Shown: piece by piece, positions 1 to 12,478 of the stretch | Layout: each line of letters begins with the position of its first letter | How positions within the stretch are numbered: the first letter of the stretch is position 1 | Assembly: GCA_025331125.1 (NCBI GenBank) | Contig: JAOALB010000273.1 | Coordinates: 1-34,675, forward strand | Length of the DNA: 34,675 nucleotides | Source: Mycogone perniciosa | Taxonomy: Eukaryota > Ascomycota > Sordariomycetes > Hypocreales > Hypocreaceae | Direction: 5' to 3' | Position numbers and translations under genes: made by a program | The notes under the pieces: model-generated | What the model was told of the DNA's origin: nothing | Databases searched by the model: none | Seen by the model: only the letters and a program-made list of their open reading frames with translations

Positions 1-76
1 AAATAAAATAAATAAAATAAATAAAATAAATAAAATAAATAAAATAAATAAAATAAATAAAATAAATAAAATAAAT
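1..76. repeat. 9-bp tandem repeat at the left edge
   Basis: A perfect array of the 9-mer AAATAAAAT (about eight units) opens the window and ends where the sequence changes to AATATTAAAG. It contains no gene. Its place at the very edge may mean that the assembly broke in this array. Confidence 0.9.
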
Positions 77-155
77 ATTAAAGTATTACTTTTACTACTT
101 TATAAAGCTTTATATAGCTATAACTTTAATTTATCTATAAATATTAAACACTTAT

Positions 156-540
156 AATAATCTAGGTTAGTTTTTAATAGTTAAACTAAGGTTTATAGGT
201 TTATATTAATAGGGAGGTTAAAGATAAATACTAAGTAGGGTAATATAGTTATAATTCTATAAAATAGGCGGTTCTAGTAAATATAATTTATTCACAACTA
301 TTTAAATAACTATATTACATAAATAATAAACTAGTTATATATATATAAAAAAGATATATAGTAAATATACTTAAATTATTCGAATTTTAATAATTTTAAT
401 AATTTAAAATTATAGTTTTATATAGTAATCCCTTTTATAAAATTGCATTTATAGCTGCAATCTATTAATAATTAGTTAAAAGTTTTAATATTATACTGCA
501 ATCCTTTAACCTGGTTTTTAATATAGTTAGGTTATAATAT
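156..540 (-). repeat. 3' LTR of element A
   Basis: This copy aligns with 6,785-7,160 nearly end to end; shared blocks include AATAAACTAGTTATATATAT and the TATAGTTTTATATAGTAAT segment. In minus orientation it begins TATTATAACC, which I read as a decayed TGTTATAACC-type LTR start. It is the more mutated of the pair: sites where the partner keeps GCG or CCGCG read GCA or CTGCA here. Confidence 0.85.
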
Positions 541-545
541 AATAT

Positions 546-555
546 CCCCCTCTTA
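546..555 (-). other. Polypurine tract of element A
   Basis: On the minus strand the sequence just inside the 3' LTR reads TAAGAGGGGG followed by ATATT and the LTR start. A purine run in this place is the usual primer for plus-strand DNA synthesis in LTR retroelements, and it fixes the element's orientation. Confidence 0.7.
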
Positions 556-1549
556 TTAGTTTCATCTTTAGGATTTATTAATTCCTTTATAGATTTTATT
601 TATTTATTTTCTCCCCCTTTTATATTAATACTATAATAGATTATATTACTAAACCTTATACTTATAAATCTAATAAATATACTTTATTTACTTCTTGAAT
701 TCTTTCTAAAGGCAATCCCGCTAATATACTTTACACTTTTTACTTTTAAAAGAAATTAATTTATTAGATAATAGGTTACTTTTTAAAGTATAGCGAATAT
801 ATATATTAAGGCTATTCCTGCAATAAAGCCTTAACTGCTTTATTTTATATACTCCTTCCTTTCCTTTCCTTTATATTTTTCTATTAACCTTTTTAATTAT
901 ATATATATTTAAATAGCAGAAAAAGCTTAAATTAAAATAAAATAAAGTAAATAAAAAGTTAAAAGGGTTTTATTTTTATTTAATAGTGTTTTAGTTATAA
1001 ATTATAGTAGCTGTAGGGCATTTAAACTGTATTTAGTATATTAAAAAGAAAGTATATAAGTAATATATTAAACTTTTTAAATAGGGGTTATAGGGTTTAG
1101 ATAAAGAGGATAGTGTACTGCCCCTTTTATTTATTTAAAAGGCAAAAGTAGTAATTAATCTTTAATTGCTAGGGGTATTTAGTAAAGTAGACTAAGCTTC
1201 TTTAAAAGTTAGCAATAATTTTATAAATTTAAGTCCTTTAATCTTAAAGAGTAGTAAAACTGTTTAAGTTTATTTTTAGTACTTAATAAATATTTAATAA
1301 ATTCCTAAAAGTTATATTCCTTTTTATAGCTTTTTTATTTAACTAATTATTAATATTTATTACTTTCTGCTTTAATAGCTTTAATTTCTTTTACTTTATA
1401 TTCTTTTTAAATTGATAAAACGTTAATTAAATGTAAGATTAATTTATTTTTTAATTTATTTAATAATGCTTTTTTAATTAGTGTAATATAAAATATTAAA
1501 TAAATATAAATATTATTTAATAGTATAAACTTATGAATAATTTTAAGAA

Positions 1550-3590
1550 ATAATCTTGTTAATTAAATACAGTTTAAGTTTTAAAATTTAATTTATTATT
1601 GAATTATATTATATTAATATTTATAGTCTTTTTTCCTAGTAAATATTTATATAAATAAACTATATCTCCCTCTTTCAAGATTAATCCCTTTAATTTATAT
1701 TTATTAATATATTTCTTTATTTTCTTTTATATAAAGTAAAGGTATATTTATATTTCTTTACATAACTGCTTTATATATTTAGCTTTAATTTATACTTTAT
1801 AAATATATAAGCCTTTTTTTAATACTTTATATAAGTTTAATATAAAGCTATTATTAATACATATAAAGCTAAATCTAATTAACTTTGAAATATTACTACT
1901 ATAAAATATTTATATAATTAACAGTTTCTTTATTTAATTATTTTAGTCAAAGGTAATATTACTTTTTAAATAAACTTTAACAATTTAATTAATATATTTT
2001 ATTTAACTATCTATTTATAAATAATATATAGTACTCAACTTATAGTTTATATTCAATTAATTTCTAAATATTCATTAAAATTCAAATATAAAGGTTAATC
2101 TTTAATTAAAAATAGTTTTAATTAAAATTATATAATTAACTGCAATAAATTATAATAATATATAAATTAATATTGCTATATTTATTACTCTTTTATATAA
2201 AAGGAAATAAAAATATTTAATACATTAATTTAGAATTATTAAAATATTATTATATTTAATTTCTATTTTTGATTTAATAAATAATAATAGTTTAATTATA
2301 AAGTTTAATAAAATTAACCTTTATAGTCGCTTTAATATTGATAAAGATTAAAGTTTACTATACCGTTTATATTTTAAAGGTTTAATTATTCTATATATTC
2401 TATACTAAAAAATAATATTTTATATTACTTTTTTAAACCTTTAAAACTTAAAATACTTTTATATTTATTTATAGATTTTATAAATACTTTTATACTTATA
2501 TATAAGATATTAATAAACATTCATAATTCTATGCTTTTAATATTTATTTAAAGTTCAAATCTTTCTATTTTATTATAAATTTCCTTTATTATAAAACTTT
2601 ATATCTTTTAAAGATATATTATTATTTTAAATAATATAATACCTTTTAATATATTAAAGTATAGTGTTATTATTATATACTTTATATATAGCTTAAAATA
2701 CCATTTATTAGTAATATCCTTTAAAGGTTTATTTTAAAATCTACTTAATATATTTAATCTTTTTTAAATTATAGTTAATTTATCTATTACATATATTTTT
2801 ATATTTATTTTTAAATCCTTTTTAATAGATTAAAATATAATTAAACTCTAAAAGGTATTCTATATAATAAATCTATTTATTAAAGAGTTATTAAACTATT
2901 GCAAAGTATATAATATTCTTATAGTTAATATATACTTTAACTTTATATACTCCTTTTAATAAATAATATTACTATTCTTTATATATAAAAATAATAATAA
3001 ACAATTCTTTATTATATATTAAATAATTTTATTCTATGTTATATAAACTATAAGAATAAAAGGCAATAAGTTATAGTTTATCATTTTTATCTTTTTAGTT
3101 AAATTAAGCTTTTATAGTAAAATTAAATATATTTATTTTAACATTTATTTACTTAAATAAATTAAATATAATAAATATAAGCTTTTTTAAAATAAACTAT
3201 TTAAATTTATTAAACGCTTTTTATATATTTAATATTTATAAAAACCTTTCATTTCATTTAATAAATTTATAAACAGCTTATATAATACTTTTATAGCTTT
3301 TAATAAATTATTTATAATAGTCAATAAATTTTAAAAAGCTTCAAACTTTTTTAATTATTATAGGTATAAGCTGATTTCATACTATATATACTTTTAATAG
3401 ATTTTTATAAATTGTTTTAAAGGTAGTAATATACTTTAAAAAAGTATTTCTATATATATAAAATTTCTATTTCTTTAGTTTTATAAATAATTTAATATTT
3501 TATAGTATTTATAATACTTTATAAATATATCTTCTATATTTTTTAAAAGTATATAAAAAGATTAAAATATTATTTAAATAAATAACTATC
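1550..3590 (-). pseudogene. Gypsy pol relic: reverse transcriptase, RNase H and integrase C-terminus
   Basis: Read on the minus strand, 3,563-3,586 gives VIYLNNIL, the gypsy reverse transcriptase box VIYLDDIL with both catalytic Asp changed to Asn. Further on, 3,002-3,028 gives NYLIYNKEL, matching the RNase H core (E)NYxIxDKEL, again with Asp to Asn. Then 1,652-1,669 gives GDIVYL, the GDKVYL box of the integrase C-terminal region, followed by a decayed NIKT...NKLDFK-like stretch. The three motifs are exactly 186 and 454 codons apart, so they share one reading register although stops are scattered between them. This points to base substitution rather than indels as the main damage. In life pol made the enzymes that copy and integrate the element. 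Confidence 0.85.
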
Positions 3591-6500
3591 AAGATATTAA
3601 AGTATTTTTTAAATATATTATTAATTATCTTTTAAAATATTATAAAGGTATTAAAAAGGCTAAAAGGTATAATTAAATATGTACATAAATTATATTTAAA
3701 TTTAAAAGGTAGTTATTTATTTATATCTTTCTTTAATTTAAATAAAGTTATGAATACTTTAAAATCCAGCACCATAAACTACTTTTCCTTATATAGTTTA
3801 TTTTATAATTTTATAATTAAGAGTAATAGAGTTTTATTTTTAGTGGTAGTTTTATTAAACTATTAATAGTTTATAATTAACTATAATTTACTTTTTCTTT
3901 AATATAAATATAGTAAAGTAGCCTGCTTTTAATAAAAAAAAGGTTAAATATACCTTTTAGCTAATATATTATTTAAATAATTATATAAACTTTTAAACTT
4001 TTTTTTATTTAAATTATAAATTTTATAAAACGTAATATTAATATTATCTTTAAGTTTAATTATATAACTTTATTAATTTATTTAAACGTTTTATATTTCA
4101 ACATTTCTTTTTTATAGTTAAATCCTTTTTAATAGTTTCAAGTATTAAAAAAGCTTTATCGTTATAGTAATAAAGCTAGCTATTCCTTTAATTAATATTA
4201 AAGTTATTATATTTTAAATCTAAATAACCGAAAATAATATTATACTTATTAATATCTACTATATTTTCAAAAACTACTTTTTTATATTTAATAATTTTAA
4301 ATTTCAAATAAGTTAGGTTTTATTAAATTTATTTATTATTATATATAAATACTCCTCTTTTTATTTAATAAAGTAAATATATTTCTTTCTTTAAAGTAAC
4401 CATAAGCAACATATAGTTATAAATATAATAAAATTGCCTATTACTTTATTATTTATTAAGATATATAGCTTATATAATTCAACTTTTATATTTAATTTTA
4501 AATACAATAGATTTTTATTATTACATTTCAAATAATTTTGCTAATTATATTTAAACCTTTTATTAAAGTAAAAATACTATTTTATTAAGTTCTTTGACTA
4601 GTAAATATAATATCTCTTAAATTCATATTTGTAGACTTTTATAGTTAATAATATTCCTTCAAAGGTTTAGTATTTAGTTTAATAATAATAATTCTAAAGT
4701 TTTAATATTATATAATTATAATTTATTCTTTTAAAATATTATAATCTTATATTTATTTTAAAAAGTAAAATAAGATTTTAATTAAAACTATATTATATTT
4801 TACTTTTTCCTAAATATACATTATATATTCGTATATAATATAAATAATTTCAAATATAATATAATACCGTTTATAAATAAAGTTATTGATAGTATTATCT
4901 CTTTATATATAAAGATATACTGGCTTTTTATCTATAGTTAAAGCAGTTAAAATAGCTTTAATAGCTATTCTATTATTAACTTTATTTTATATATAAACCT
5001 ATTTATAAATATAAATTGTTTTTATTTTATTATATATTTCTAGTAACTCCTTTAATTAAATTTAAGTAATATTTATTTAATTTACCTTTAAATTTATTAT
5101 TTATAAATAATATTCTTCTTAATTTTAAACGTATAATACTATATAGTAATAGTCCATATTTTAAAAGGTTATATTTATTTTTATTATCAAAGTTATTACT
5201 ATTAATTTATTTTTTATTACCTATAATAACTTAATTAAAATATTAATTTATTAATTATAGCAATTATTCATTTATTAAAAATATTATTATTTTTATTTAC
5301 CTTTATAGAATTAATATTTAAGTTTTATTTTATTAAAGTATTTTAGTATAGTAAATATTTGTTTTTTTATTTTATTTTTAAATATATTTTTAAAAACTAA
5401 AAGTTTGAATTGTAATTAATATTCTTTTTAATTTATTATAAATATCTTTTTAAATTACTTTAAATATTATTTACTTTTCTTTTTATTAAACTTATAAATA
5501 AAGTAATTATTTTTATAGTATATAGTTTAATTAAATAATATATAATTAATAGCTTTTAAAAGTATATTAACATTTTATTTAAGTTTTAATATCAACTTTA
5601 AAGTTTATTAATTCTTAACTTTCGTAAAGTTTTATAATCTTTTAAAATATATTTTAATTTATTTTAATTATAATAAATAGCTTTTACCTTTCCCTTTTAA
5701 ATAGTGTTTAAATTTATTTAATTGAATCTTTTATTATCAAAACCAATAATACATTTCTCTTACTTTTTACTTTAATTTCTAAATGTTTAATATTTATAAA
5801 TTTATTTCAATTACTATTATCTTTTCTTTTTATTTACATTTAAATAAAGTTTATAAAATAAAGTATTTATATTTATATAATTTTTAATAAATTTAATAAT
5901 ACCTTTATTATAAATCAACCTATAAACTTTTTTTTTTAGCTTTTAGTTTAAATGTATTATAAAAGCATTTAATAAAAATAAAGTTTCTTTACTTAACTTT
6001 AAAAATATAATTTTTAAAGTATATAATATAGTTAAAGTATTTTCCTTTTTAAATTAAGTTTATAAATTTATTTCCTATAATATATTCGTTATCCATATTA
6101 TTAAAAAAAACATTTTAACCTTTCTTTAAATTAATTATAAATAATAAATATAAACTATGTTTATTTATTAACTGTACTTTTATTATTAAAGAAATCCCTT
6201 TAAATAAATTTAAATTATTTTAAAATATCTTTTTTAAACTATTTAATAGTTAAAAACACTTTATGAATTTTCATATTAAAGTTAATTTAATAATAAGTAA
6301 TATGATTATATAATTAAATAAAAAATAATTAAAGTGCTATTATATTTTAATTCAAAGGTTTAAAAGGCTATATTTTAAGCGACTTTTTTAAACCTTTTAA
6401 AGGTTAATTCTTTTTATAATTTAATATATAGTTTAAGGCAAGTCAAGCTTAGTTTTATAAATTTTCAATAATTGCTTATTATTATTAAATTATTTAGTAA

Positions 6501-6784
6501 AGTATTATATCTTAAATAATTACATATTAATACTATTACTTTTATTTTATATAATTAACTTTTATATAGTAAAAGGCCTTTTTTATATAAATCTATAATT
6601 GTTTTATTTTATTGTTTTTATTCTTATTTTTACTTTTATTTATATTATTGTTTCTTTTATTATTTTATATTTAATAAAAAGGCGGAAGAAAAGGTAAAGT
6701 AATAGAAAAGGATATTATAAGAGATATATGTATAATATTATTTAAACTCTTTAATAGCCTTTTAAATAAAGGTTATTAATATAT

Positions 6785-7160
6785 AATGATCTAAGTTAAC
6801 TTTTAACAGTTAAATTAAAGTTTATAAGTTTATATTAATAAAAAGGTTAAAAGTAAATATTAAATAAAGTAATATAGTAAGAATTTTATAAAAGAACTAG
6901 TTTTAATAAATATCGTTTATTGATAATTAGTTAAATAACTGTATTACATAAATAATAAACTAGTTATATATATATAAAAGAGATATATAGTAAATATATT
7001 TAAATTATAGCAATCTTAATAATCTAAGATTTATAGTTTTATATAGTAATTCCTTTTATAGGATTGCGTTTATAGCCGCGATCTATCGGTAATTGGTTAA
7101 AGGTTTTGATATTCTACCGCGATCCTATAACCAGGTCTTCGATATGGTGGGGTTATAATA
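6785..7160 (-). repeat. 5' LTR of element A
   Basis: This is the partner of the LTR at the left edge. It keeps GC-bearing stretches (for example TATAGCCGCGATCTATCGG and GGTCTTCGATATGGTGGGG) where the other copy is mutated to T or A. The outer end reads GGTTATAATA, which is TATTATAACC on the minus strand, the same terminus as the partner. Confidence 0.85.
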
Positions 7161-10090
7161 AGACTATAAAGGAAAGAAATTAATAAAATTTTAAAAGTAT
7201 TTAAATAAATTAAAGATATTAAAAATATATTTAAAGATTTAATAATAGATTACAATTAAATAATAAATATTATATTATAGTAAATAATAGTAACTATTAA
7301 GATTGAAAACTAATTATTTACTAAGTTTATTTATAAAAACCCTTTAATTAAAAGTTAAAAAAAAGAAATAAATATCAAAGTTCTTTAAATATTTTTCAAT
7401 ATAGAAAGTAATTAAAAAATGAATATACTGCTTTATATTATTTAGAAAGTATTTATAATTATATAATATATTTTATATTAACTTTTTAAAACTTTAAGTA
7501 AAAAGGTAAAGAAATATAAATACCTTTCTTTTAATATTATATTGTAAAGAATTATAAAGGAATTAAAAAATTAAAAAAGTTTAAAATAATATAAAGCTTT
7601 AAGGTAAAAGATATGATGTTATAAAATAAAAAAGATAGTTTAGAATATAATATTCAACAATTAAAAAATATAATATCTAAAATATAAAAGATATTATAAT
7701 AAAATATTAAGAAATATATAAAAAAAGCAGTAATACTTTATTAAAAAGAAATATTAAAAACCTTTTTATTTAATTATAAAGGAAATTAAAGAAATTAAAG
7801 AAATTAAAAACATTAAAAAATTAAATGGAAATAATAATACAAAAACTATTTAATTATTTAAATAAAATAATTTACTATTAAAAGTAAAGTAAGAAATAAA
7901 ATAATTAAAAAGGGAATTAATGGTTAAGGCTTTATAAAAAGGTTATTTATTATTTTATTAAACTTTTTATTAATAAGAATACTATTAATATTCTTTAAAA
8001 ATAACTAAAAGTAGAAAGAAATTAATAGCTATTTATTAAAAATATATTTATTATTGGTTAAAAGAAACATTAAAGATTAACCTAATTTTTAAATATAAAG
8101 GTTAATTATAAATTAATTTATAGCTTATTATTAAATAGCAGTAATAGTTTAATTAAATAAATAATTAATAAAGATTTATTAAAAATGAAAACTTGAAAAG
8201 GTTTATATTAAAAAGACAATAAAATAATAAATACAGTTATTAATTTATTAATAATATATATATTGATATTATTAATCTTTGATAACCTTACACCTTATTA
8301 AAATATACCTTTTAAGACCTATAAATCTCTAGTTTTCATAATACCTGTTATTAAATTAATTAACTATTCAATAAAGGTTAAATAATATATTAAGAAATTA
8401 TTAATCAACCTTTTTCATAACCTATATTTAAATTCAATACTATTATTATTATTAGTATTATTATCTGTTAATCAATGATCTTATTTTTAATTTATTATTG
8501 GAATTCTATTTGTTTAATTAATATAACTTTAAAAAAAGTACAAGTATTAAATTTAAAGTATTAATGAATAATATCTATATAATATAAACGTTAAGTACTT
8601 TATTATAATAGGCTAGAATTGATTTAATATATAGTTAAGACAGCTATTATGAAAAAAGGGAATAATTATAATAAAAAAGACTTATAATAAAGATTTTAAT
8701 ATAACTTTGAAAGGTATATATTTAGTGAAAGGTATATATTATATAAATGCTTTAGCCTTTGCCTTAAATATATGATTGATATAATATATAAAGTAAAGGT
8801 TATTCTTTCTGTTTTTCTTTTTCTTTTTTAAGTTAAACTTTTAATATACTTTTACCCTTTTATATTTACTTAATTATTATAGCTTTATCTTCATAATTCT
8901 ATTAATTTTAGCTTTTTTAAATTTAATCTTTATTTATAAAGAATTATAATATTTATAAAAGGTAATTTAACATAAAAGATATATCAATATAGTTATTATT
9001 TAACTTTTCTTAATTCTTTTATAGATATAATATAATTAAATAACAAAGTTTATTTTAAAATACTTTAATTTTATTCCTTTAATATTAATATATATAAATA
9101 ACAGTAAATTAATTTAATAAGATACGTTTGTTAAAAGCTATAAAAGGTATACCTATATAGGTTTTTATATAATATATGCTTCAATATTATTATTAATTTT
9201 ATAATATATTTAGACTTTCTTATAAATAATAAAAGGTTTAATTAAATTAATATATTTTCAAAAGTATATTTTTAATTCTAAAAATGAAAATAATAATTTT
9301 ATATTATAATATGGTATTTTTATATTATAATTAGATATAAAATAATAAACTGTATATTTATAACTATAAAATAAATAGAATATTTATATATAAAATATAA
9401 TTTTATTTTAATAATTTTAAATCTTTATAGTTAACAAAACGTTAAATACTTTATATTATAAATATTTAATACTAAAAGTATTCTAGTTTATATAATAAAC
9501 TAAAATATATTTATTAATATTGATCTATACTTTTATATAAATCTAATATATTAAATACTAATTAACCTTTTACTTTAAAAATAAAATAATAACTTTCAAT
9601 ATTTATATATATATATAAATAATAAAGATGAGATGAAAGTAAAAAGATTCCTCTATATTAATATAAAAGAATGTAATTAAAGCTGTTATTATAAAGTAAT
9701 ATATAATCAGTAATATAAAAAGAAAAATAAATGTAAAGGGAAGGAATAAAAAGTAAAGGGAAGGATCTACTTTATATATATTGTAAACTATTCATATATT
9801 TAAAAAATATATATAAAGTTAATATAAAAACTTATTATTTTTTTAAAAAGCTATAGTTACTTTAAAAAGTTATATAAAGAAATATGAGTCTATTAGACCT
9901 ATAAATAAGCCCTTTAAAAATATATATTTATAAAAAGAATTTAAAAAGTAATTAATTTAATAAAAAGGTAATATAATAAATAAAACTTAATACTATAATT
10001 CTTTATATCTTTTAAATTAATTTATATATATATATATATATTAAATACTATATATAAACTTTAAGTCTACTTTAACAGAGAACTAATATA
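7161..10090. other. AT-rich, RIP-type stretch with no recognisable gene
   Basis: There is no open frame of note on either strand. From the LTR edge to about 8,280 the plus strand is purine-rich (G kept, C nearly gone), the opposite skew to element A, so this part is probably the remains of a different repeat coding on the plus strand; I could not identify a domain. From about 8,290 the skew is mixed. Near 9,736-9,770 the string TAAAGGGAAGGA occurs twice about 21 bp apart. Confidence 0.6.
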
Positions 10091-10485
10091 CTTTTAAAAT
10101 CCTATTAATTGATTGGTTTAAACCTTTGGCTCTACCTCGATACTGCCTTACTACCACTGTCTATAAGATAGGGAGCCAATACTAACTAGGCTTGCCAACT
10201 TCCTCCTTGCTATTTAACCCTAACCATAACCCTTCTTTCCAGCGACAACATTAACTCCACGACTGCAGAGATACACCGAATGACCTTTTCTCCCAGCCGC
10301 AATCATTCCAGCAACCTGGCGTTTCATAGAACTTCCCTTTCTTGACTACATCTCCCTAGACTCACTCGCCAGTCTAGGGAGCAACAGCTCTATTACCAGC
10401 AGCGAATCAGGGAGTTCCTGCTAACCCAGCCAGTCGATATCATAGACTAACAAGTAAAGTGACCTATATAATTCAAGGCCCATTT
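10091..10485. other. Left edge of the balanced-composition island; 3' flank of the lectin/GT gene
   Basis: Composition changes within a few tens of bases near 10,090 from almost pure A/T to ordinary sequence with about equal bases. I see no gene here. It probably holds the 3' untranslated region and terminator of the minus-strand gene that ends at 10,486. Confidence 0.6.
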
Positions 10486-11997
10486 CTATACCAGGCGGAC
10501 TAAGCCCTGATCCCAACCCCATTCAACATCGAATGATACGCCTTGACTCTCCAAGTACCAAGCCACAATGCATTCGATCGAGCACACGGCGGGCTTGTGA
10601 CATTCATCAGGTCTCGGACCTAAAGGGAGTTCCTCACAGCCGGAAAAGTCCCGATGTGCGGGCCGCGTTGGGTTCGAGGCTAGATTTACTATCTGGGGCA
10701 AGTGCAAGAACATGGACAGCCAATGGCCCATGGCCGCCGGGCTACCGTAGGCGATTTGGTCAGTAGGGCCTAAGAGAATAAAAGTTATCAGCAAACTTCT
10801 CAAGGGCTTGGTGCATGTGGCAGAAGAATATATATGAGGTTAGTGGAACCTACCAACGCCTACCCTGCCCGTCATCCGGGCGCAGTAGAAGTAATGCTCG
10901 CCTCGTGGATGAGGTAAAACGAGAGTGTTTGAGCCCAGATCATCAAGTGACCAAAATGGCGGGTCGGCGTCGCTCCTGAAGCCAGTGTCCGGTCGGATGC
11001 GCAGGATTGTATCATGAAGGTAGCCGTGCTCGATGGCCCAAGAACGCCACAGGTTACCAGCGTCATAAACCGTCTTTAGCTGGTTGCTTAGCCGCCGCAG
11101 CTTCTCCCCGCAGGGCTGTAGCTTGGCCTCATTACCGCCGGGAAAGTCCTCCTCGACCTTAGCTGCGCTGACAACCTGAACACGGCGAAGATGAGGGCCG
11201 TAGCAGTCGCGAACAGCCGTTTCGATGGATTCTGCCGAGCGGTTGTGTGTGGTTACGTCAGTGTCCTCGTACAGCATATACGCAAAGACATCAATACGGC
11301 GGAAGGAACTGTGGTTGGCGATGATGGCTTGCATATGTGTGTTACATGTGTCGGCGTTGGTTCGATACAGACCGGCCACAATGACGGCAAGGCTGCGATT
11401 GGTGTTACGGTCGCCTGGCGGCACGTAGAGATCGCAGGCGCTGGCGATGCGCAGCCGTCCAGAATTCGAAAGCTCCAGCGAGAGAGCGTTTTTCTCGGCC
11501 CCTCTCGTCGCAAGCTCCCGCTTCTGGCATTGAGGTTCCAAGTCGCTATGCCATATCGTGGTCCACTCCTGCTCATCCTGCAGCCGAGCCTGAATCATCA
11601 ATAGAGGGCCACCGCTGGCCGTTGTTTCCAACAGTACACGGTGGCCGTTTGCCGTCCGATTGTCACCCGTTGCTGTCCACCATATCGCCCTGCTAGGACC
11701 AGCATTGTGCCTTAGGATGAGATCTCCGCTGGGCTCCAGAGAAAGTACATATACACCATTCGGCGAGGAGAGGCTCTGGCCGGACGATAGAACTTCGACG
11801 CTGCCGGGCTTTGTTTCTATGCTCGCCGAGGACTCGGAGGTAAATGTGGCAGACGGGGAAATGGTGAATGGTAACACTTTTTCCAACTGCCTCCGTGAAA
11901 CGAAGACAATAAGTGGCGTAATAACAAGCAATAGCGCCAAGCAATAGGTGGCCTTACGACAGCAAGTCATCTGCCACTTTGTCTTCATGGCAGCCAA
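10486..11997 (-). CDS. Type II membrane protein with bulb-lectin-like region and glycosyltransferase-like domain (two exons)
   Basis: I read two exons, 10,854-11,997 and 10,486-10,769, giving a 475-residue protein. Residues 1-16 are short and basic, 17-33 form one membrane segment (LALLLVITPLIVFV) followed by RR, so the bulk should face the Golgi/ER lumen. Residues about 73-190 resemble a bulb-type (mannose-binding) lectin: SPNGVYVLSLEPSGDLIL, then AIWWTAT, with a weaker repeat LELSNSGRLRI. From about 203 to the end the chain resembles uncharacterised fungal glycosyltransferase-like proteins: VIVAGLYR, ILRIRPDTGF (331-340), then across the intron TDQIAYGSPAAM (384-395), and ECIVAWYLE near the C-terminus. 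NxS/T sites at 113, 200, 228 and 252 suit a luminal protein. The first ATG is used; a second lies at residue 4. The donor substrate is unknown. The activity is inferred from domain resemblance, and the frame looks complete and undamaged. Confidence 0.82.
10770..10853 (-). other. 84-bp intron of the lectin/GT-like gene
   Basis: Without splicing, exon 1 would stop at 10,840 just after RVGVGRFH. On the minus strand the donor GTAGGT starts at 10,853, a branch-site match GCTGAT lies about 20 nt before the acceptor, and a pyrimidine-rich TTATTCTCTTAG ends at 10,770. Splicing in phase 1 joins G|GC and yields RVGVGPTDQIAYG, restoring the conserved DQ-A-G-SP stretch of the family. Length and signals are typical of filamentous fungi. 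Confidence 0.8.
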
Positions 11998-12068
11998 AGC
12001 CGGAGGGAATGCACCTTTGTCGAAAGCAGGCCGAGAAATAATGCTTAATCCGAGGTTTACGAGTTGCT

Positions 12069-12076
12069 CTTATAAG
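12069..12076 (-). promoter_or_regulatory. Possible TATA-like element of the lectin/GT gene
   Basis: On the minus strand TTATAAG lies roughly 75 bp upstream of the ATG at 11,997. Spacing and sequence would suit a core promoter, but such strings are common and no transcript start is known. Confidence 0.2.
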
Positions 12077-12464
12077 GCTAAATACTCGTATGTCCCTTTG
12101 CAAGGCTACTAGCTCCACAGATCAGTACATAAAATCCGTATCCGCCCCACTTTACCCCTATCAATACCGCCATCACGATACGAATAAGGAGGAAAGCAAC
12201 AAAATCAAGAACAGTGATTTTCGTGTAAAATGCTCCAACAGCTAGCTACTCCGTACATACTAATGGATTATTGGGCTCCTCAAGGGCCTAAGTACCCTTG
12301 GTCGGCTGGCCTTCTTTGCACTTGTGCTCGGATATGAAGATCTGCAGAGTTGCTTGATGCTGCCTCGAAAGGACAATGTGCCCTCCATCATATCCAAGTT
12401 CCGCCGATTTCTAATTAGCGGCGTCACTAGTACCGTCAAACCCGGTGCCCACGGGATTCGCCTG

Positions 12465-12478
12465 TCCGCCTAGGCGGA
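12465..12478. other. 14-bp perfect palindrome TCCGCCTAGGCGGA in the intergenic region
   Basis: The palindrome contains CCG-N6-CGG, an everted CGG pair, the kind of half-site arrangement bound by some fungal Zn2Cys6 regulators. ATTCGCCT occurs on both sides of it (near 12,456 and 12,478). It lies about 470 bp upstream of the lectin/GT start codon. A regulatory role is an inference only. Confidence 0.35.

Larger units (their letters stand above)
156..7160 (-). mobile_element. Decayed Ty3/gypsy LTR retrotransposon (element A), minus strand
   Basis: Two direct repeats of about 380 bp bound an internal region of about 6.2 kb. The coding strand is the minus strand: the pyrimidine-rich tract next to the left LTR is a polypurine tract read on the minus strand, and reverse transcriptase, RNase H and integrase motifs occur in that order from right to left. 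This RT-RH-INT order is the gypsy arrangement; Copia elements place integrase first. The plus strand of the internal region is rich in T and poor in G, as expected after heavy C-to-T change. No open frame survives. Gag should lie between about 4.7 and 6.7 kb, but I could not recognise it. The element is non-autonomous and dead. Confidence 0.88.

Noticed and set aside
7161..10090. Second gypsy element on the plus strand
   Set aside because: The purine skew suggests plus-strand coding up to about 8.3 kb, but no RT, RNase H or integrase motif could be read, so no element is called.
10215..10225. Telomere-like string TAACCCTAACC
   Set aside because: Under two units, followed by degenerate sequence; chance is enough to explain it.
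10533..10766. Plus-strand frame opposite exon 2 of the lectin/GT gene
   Set aside because: It is a shadow of a conserved minus-strand exon; the minus-strand frame carries family motifs and this one none. The same applies to the frames opposite exon 1 (11,191-11,947).
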